Assembly (NCBI RefSeq): GCF_042453785.1
Contig: NC_091665.1
Location: 26,627,501 to 26,691,500, forward strand
Reading direction: 5' to 3'
DNA from: Malus domestica
Taxonomy: Eukaryota > Streptophyta > Magnoliopsida > Rosales > Rosaceae
DNA: 64,000 nucleotides
Shown here: positions 62,156 through 64,000 of the stretch, piece by piece
How positions within the stretch are numbered: the stretch's first letter is position 1
Layout: every line of letters starts with the position of its first letter
Position numbers and translations under genes: made by a program
The notes under the pieces: model-generated
What the model was told of the DNA's origin: nothing
The model's input: only the letters and a program-made list of their open reading frames with translations
The model's database searches: none

Positions 62156-63828
62156 ATGAATTTCTGTTTCAAGATTATTGGAGATATGTCAACAATCTGT
62201 GATAAATTGAAATTCCGTCCCTACTCAATGCTTGTAGTTCTACGGACGTCTGTTTCACCAGGATTCAACGATCAAGTTAGAACTCTAGCACCGAAAAACT
62301 TGACTTCTGACGAATTTCTGTGTGGTTTTCTTATAAAGGATATTTAAGATTGTAGAAGAAGAATGTTGATTTTCTATATCCTAAATTCTATGCAAAATGA
62401 TGTATATATTGTTGTATTATGCATGTTCGCAACAGATATGAATATGGGATGCGTCTTTTGGGTGGGGAGGCGTTCTTCCATCGCTTCAGACTTCATCTGA
62501 AAAGATGAGTCTATTAAGTTTAAAAATATATTCATTAGCACACCCTAAAGCCCAACCTCAAAGTTGAGCCCAAATTTATTTTCCAAGGTCCATCATTCCA
62601 ATCACTTTCTATAAGGAATAAAGTCTTATAAAGTGATGAAACCTTTTGGGAATGGTCAATGTGGGACAATGAAATTTCTACTCAAAATTTCCAACACACT
62701 GTGTGATTTTATTTTGTCCTTGGCTTGGCATGATGCATAGATTATGTTTGAACCATTAAGCGGCTTGCTTAACACGTTGTTATTATGTTTTTGGCTTGCC
62801 GTGAAGCACCGGCAAAGCTACAAAGATGTGGAGGTGTGGATACACCTCCTGTCGTCGGAAATCAAGCCTATGAGCGATTAGCCACACTTTTGGTCTGTCG
62901 GAAAACCTACAACAAGCACCCCTAACTCTTTGTGCTACGCGTTGTTATTACGTTTTTTACTTGACATTTGCAGCATCACAAACTTGTATTTGTAGCTTTT
63001 CTAGCAAATTATTTTAGTCGTTGTCTGAATTGAAAAATGGTGGTTAATAATAGTGATAGTTGTTATTGGTAGGTGAGGAGTATTCTTGTACTTGGTGATT
63101 TGCTTGGATAGGATAGGATGACCCGATCTATTTGGTTGGCTTGATTTTTCCGCTTGAATGGTTTGCATGGTATTTAACCAAGATCAATTTGACAATTTCT
63201 GTAATATTTGTTTAAATTTTTTTGGGGTACTATTTAATTCTTTTCTTTTTCTTTTTACTCTAATTTATTTATATAATAAATTTACTTAAAATTGTCTAGC
63301 CCTTCCATGTTGAAGCAAGTGAAATTGAAGATGATTCAAACTTTTAATCCAACAATCTTAAGCATCATTATCCAATAGAATTAGGAAACTTGTCTTTGAG
63401 ATTTCGGAGACCTTGTGCGAATTTATAAAATAGGCCCTTCTTAAGACAATCTTTAAAAAAAAATTGAACTTCGTGGTTCTTTTTCTTTAACAAAAAACCT
63501 ATCAATACCTCGTTTTTTAGATGAGTCAGTTGTTCAACTTTTTTTTCTTTGACGTTTCAAGTAGCCACATGAATATTTTTTTGTAAGTGTCATCTTTTAT
63601 ATCTCAAACGATATCACAATTAAATTATACTAAGTCTAAACAATAAAACCTAATTGTTCTCAATGCATGTGTGTCTAGTGGTTTTTGTTCACTGCTTTGC
63701 CCTAAAAAGTGCAAAAGGAAAAAAAATCATTATCAATAAAAAATACCTAAATCTTCTAATTCCAACTTAATATACTTGAATTAGTAAATATCTTACTTTA
63801 ATTGAAGTCTACACCACACCACTTTAAT
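62156..63828. other. Intergenic, no gene seen
   Basis: AT-rich; no ORF over 65 codons with a recognisable domain. Phrases such as AATGTGGGACAATGAAATTT near 62660 may belong to a decayed retroelement, but no terminal repeats or tail are visible. Confidence 0.5.
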
Positions 63829-64000
63829 TGTCACATTCCGGTACGGGTCCACCATATCCCAGGCTGGTTCCATCACCGTAGCACGATATTGTCCGCTTTG
63901 GGTTTACCATTCCCTCACAGTTTTATTTTTGGGAACTCACGAGCAACTTCCTGGTGGGTCACCCATCCTGGGAGTGCTCTAGCCTCTTTCTCGCTTAACT
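63829..64000 (-). mobile_element. Cassandra-like LTR with 5S rRNA-derived sequence (partial, runs off the edge)
   Basis: Read on the minus strand from 64000, AGTTAAGCGAG, then CCCAGGATGGGTGACC, then CAGGAAGTTGCTCGTGAGTTC matches the 3' half of plant 5S rRNA, including its C-box promoter element. The sequence continues to an LTR-type end, TGTGACA at 63829. Cassandra TRIM elements are known to carry 5S-like sequence inside their LTRs. The rest of the LTR lies beyond the window, so it could be a solo LTR or a full element. Confidence 0.7.

Overview
This is a plant nuclear window. It has split genes with GT..AG introns, AT-rich intergenic DNA, TIR-NBS-LRR (TNL) resistance genes, a calcium-dependent protein kinase gene and dense nested retrotransposons. 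Several repeats (a 154-bp Mutator-type MITE at 14945, the retroelement coiled-coil ORF at 51499, the RTE 5' end at 47975) look like families I associate with apple and pear. I therefore favour Rosaceae, probably Malus or Pyrus; that part rests on memory, not on a search.

Left part (1-16 kb). A TIR-domain gene on the minus strand lies at the edge. It is followed by a Harbinger-like MITE, an 88-bp tandem repeat and AT-rich DNA. A 9.25-kb non-autonomous LTR retrotransposon (5160-14412, minus strand) has giant 3.0 and 3.4 kb LTRs, a CTTTG target-site duplication and an initiator-Met tRNA type primer-binding site. It has no coding capacity. Its LTRs carry arrays of covarying hairpins. A diverged segmental repeat lies on both sides of it (about 2.6 and 14.9 kb).

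Centre-left (16-25 kb). One apparently intact gene, a seven-coding-exon CDPK (16877-19962, 571 aa), has an intron in its 5' leader and a 31-codon uORF. Next come dead remains of two genes: a plastid-type protein of unknown function (minus strand) and a CMP-sialic-acid/UDP-sugar-type nucleotide-sugar transporter. These are broken by two hAT-type insertions with perfect 8-bp target duplications. The whole block from about 17.11 to 25.28 kb is repeated, diverged and swollen by insertions, at about 44.95-61.3 kb.

Centre (25-45 kb). After about 5 kb of intergenic DNA with three or four MITEs comes an apparently complete TNL gene (30539-34738, 1208 aa). A second, wrecked TNL follows. Its TIR domain carries a frame-preserving deletion, its intron 1 holds a 1.35-kb retroposon, its NB-ARC exon has one TAG stop, and its LRR exon holds a very young Ty3/gypsy chromovirus (38545-44319; I see one difference between the LTRs). 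The LRR exon then runs in frame into the kinase domain of the second CDPK copy at about 44954, an LRR-CDPK chimera that is now a pseudogene.

Right part (45-64 kb). The 3' part of the CDPK pseudogene copy is followed by an 8.3-kb composite retroelement (47975-56312) with a 19-bp target duplication. It contains an open 1052-aa RTE-type endonuclease/reverse transcriptase ORF, then a coiled-coil ORF on the opposite strand, tandem repeats, an LTR-like module, and finally a second RTE 3' end with a (TTG)n tail. The retroposon in the second TNL intron is a 5'-truncated relative of this composite, so the mosaic itself appears to have moved. The window ends with the second copies of the plastid protein and transporter genes (both pseudogenes), a copia gag scrap, and what looks like the 5S-rRNA-derived LTR of a Cassandra element.

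Only the CDPK and the first TNL look like complete functional host genes. The TIR gene at the left edge may be functional but runs off the window. The rest of the coding sequence is mobile-element or decaying.
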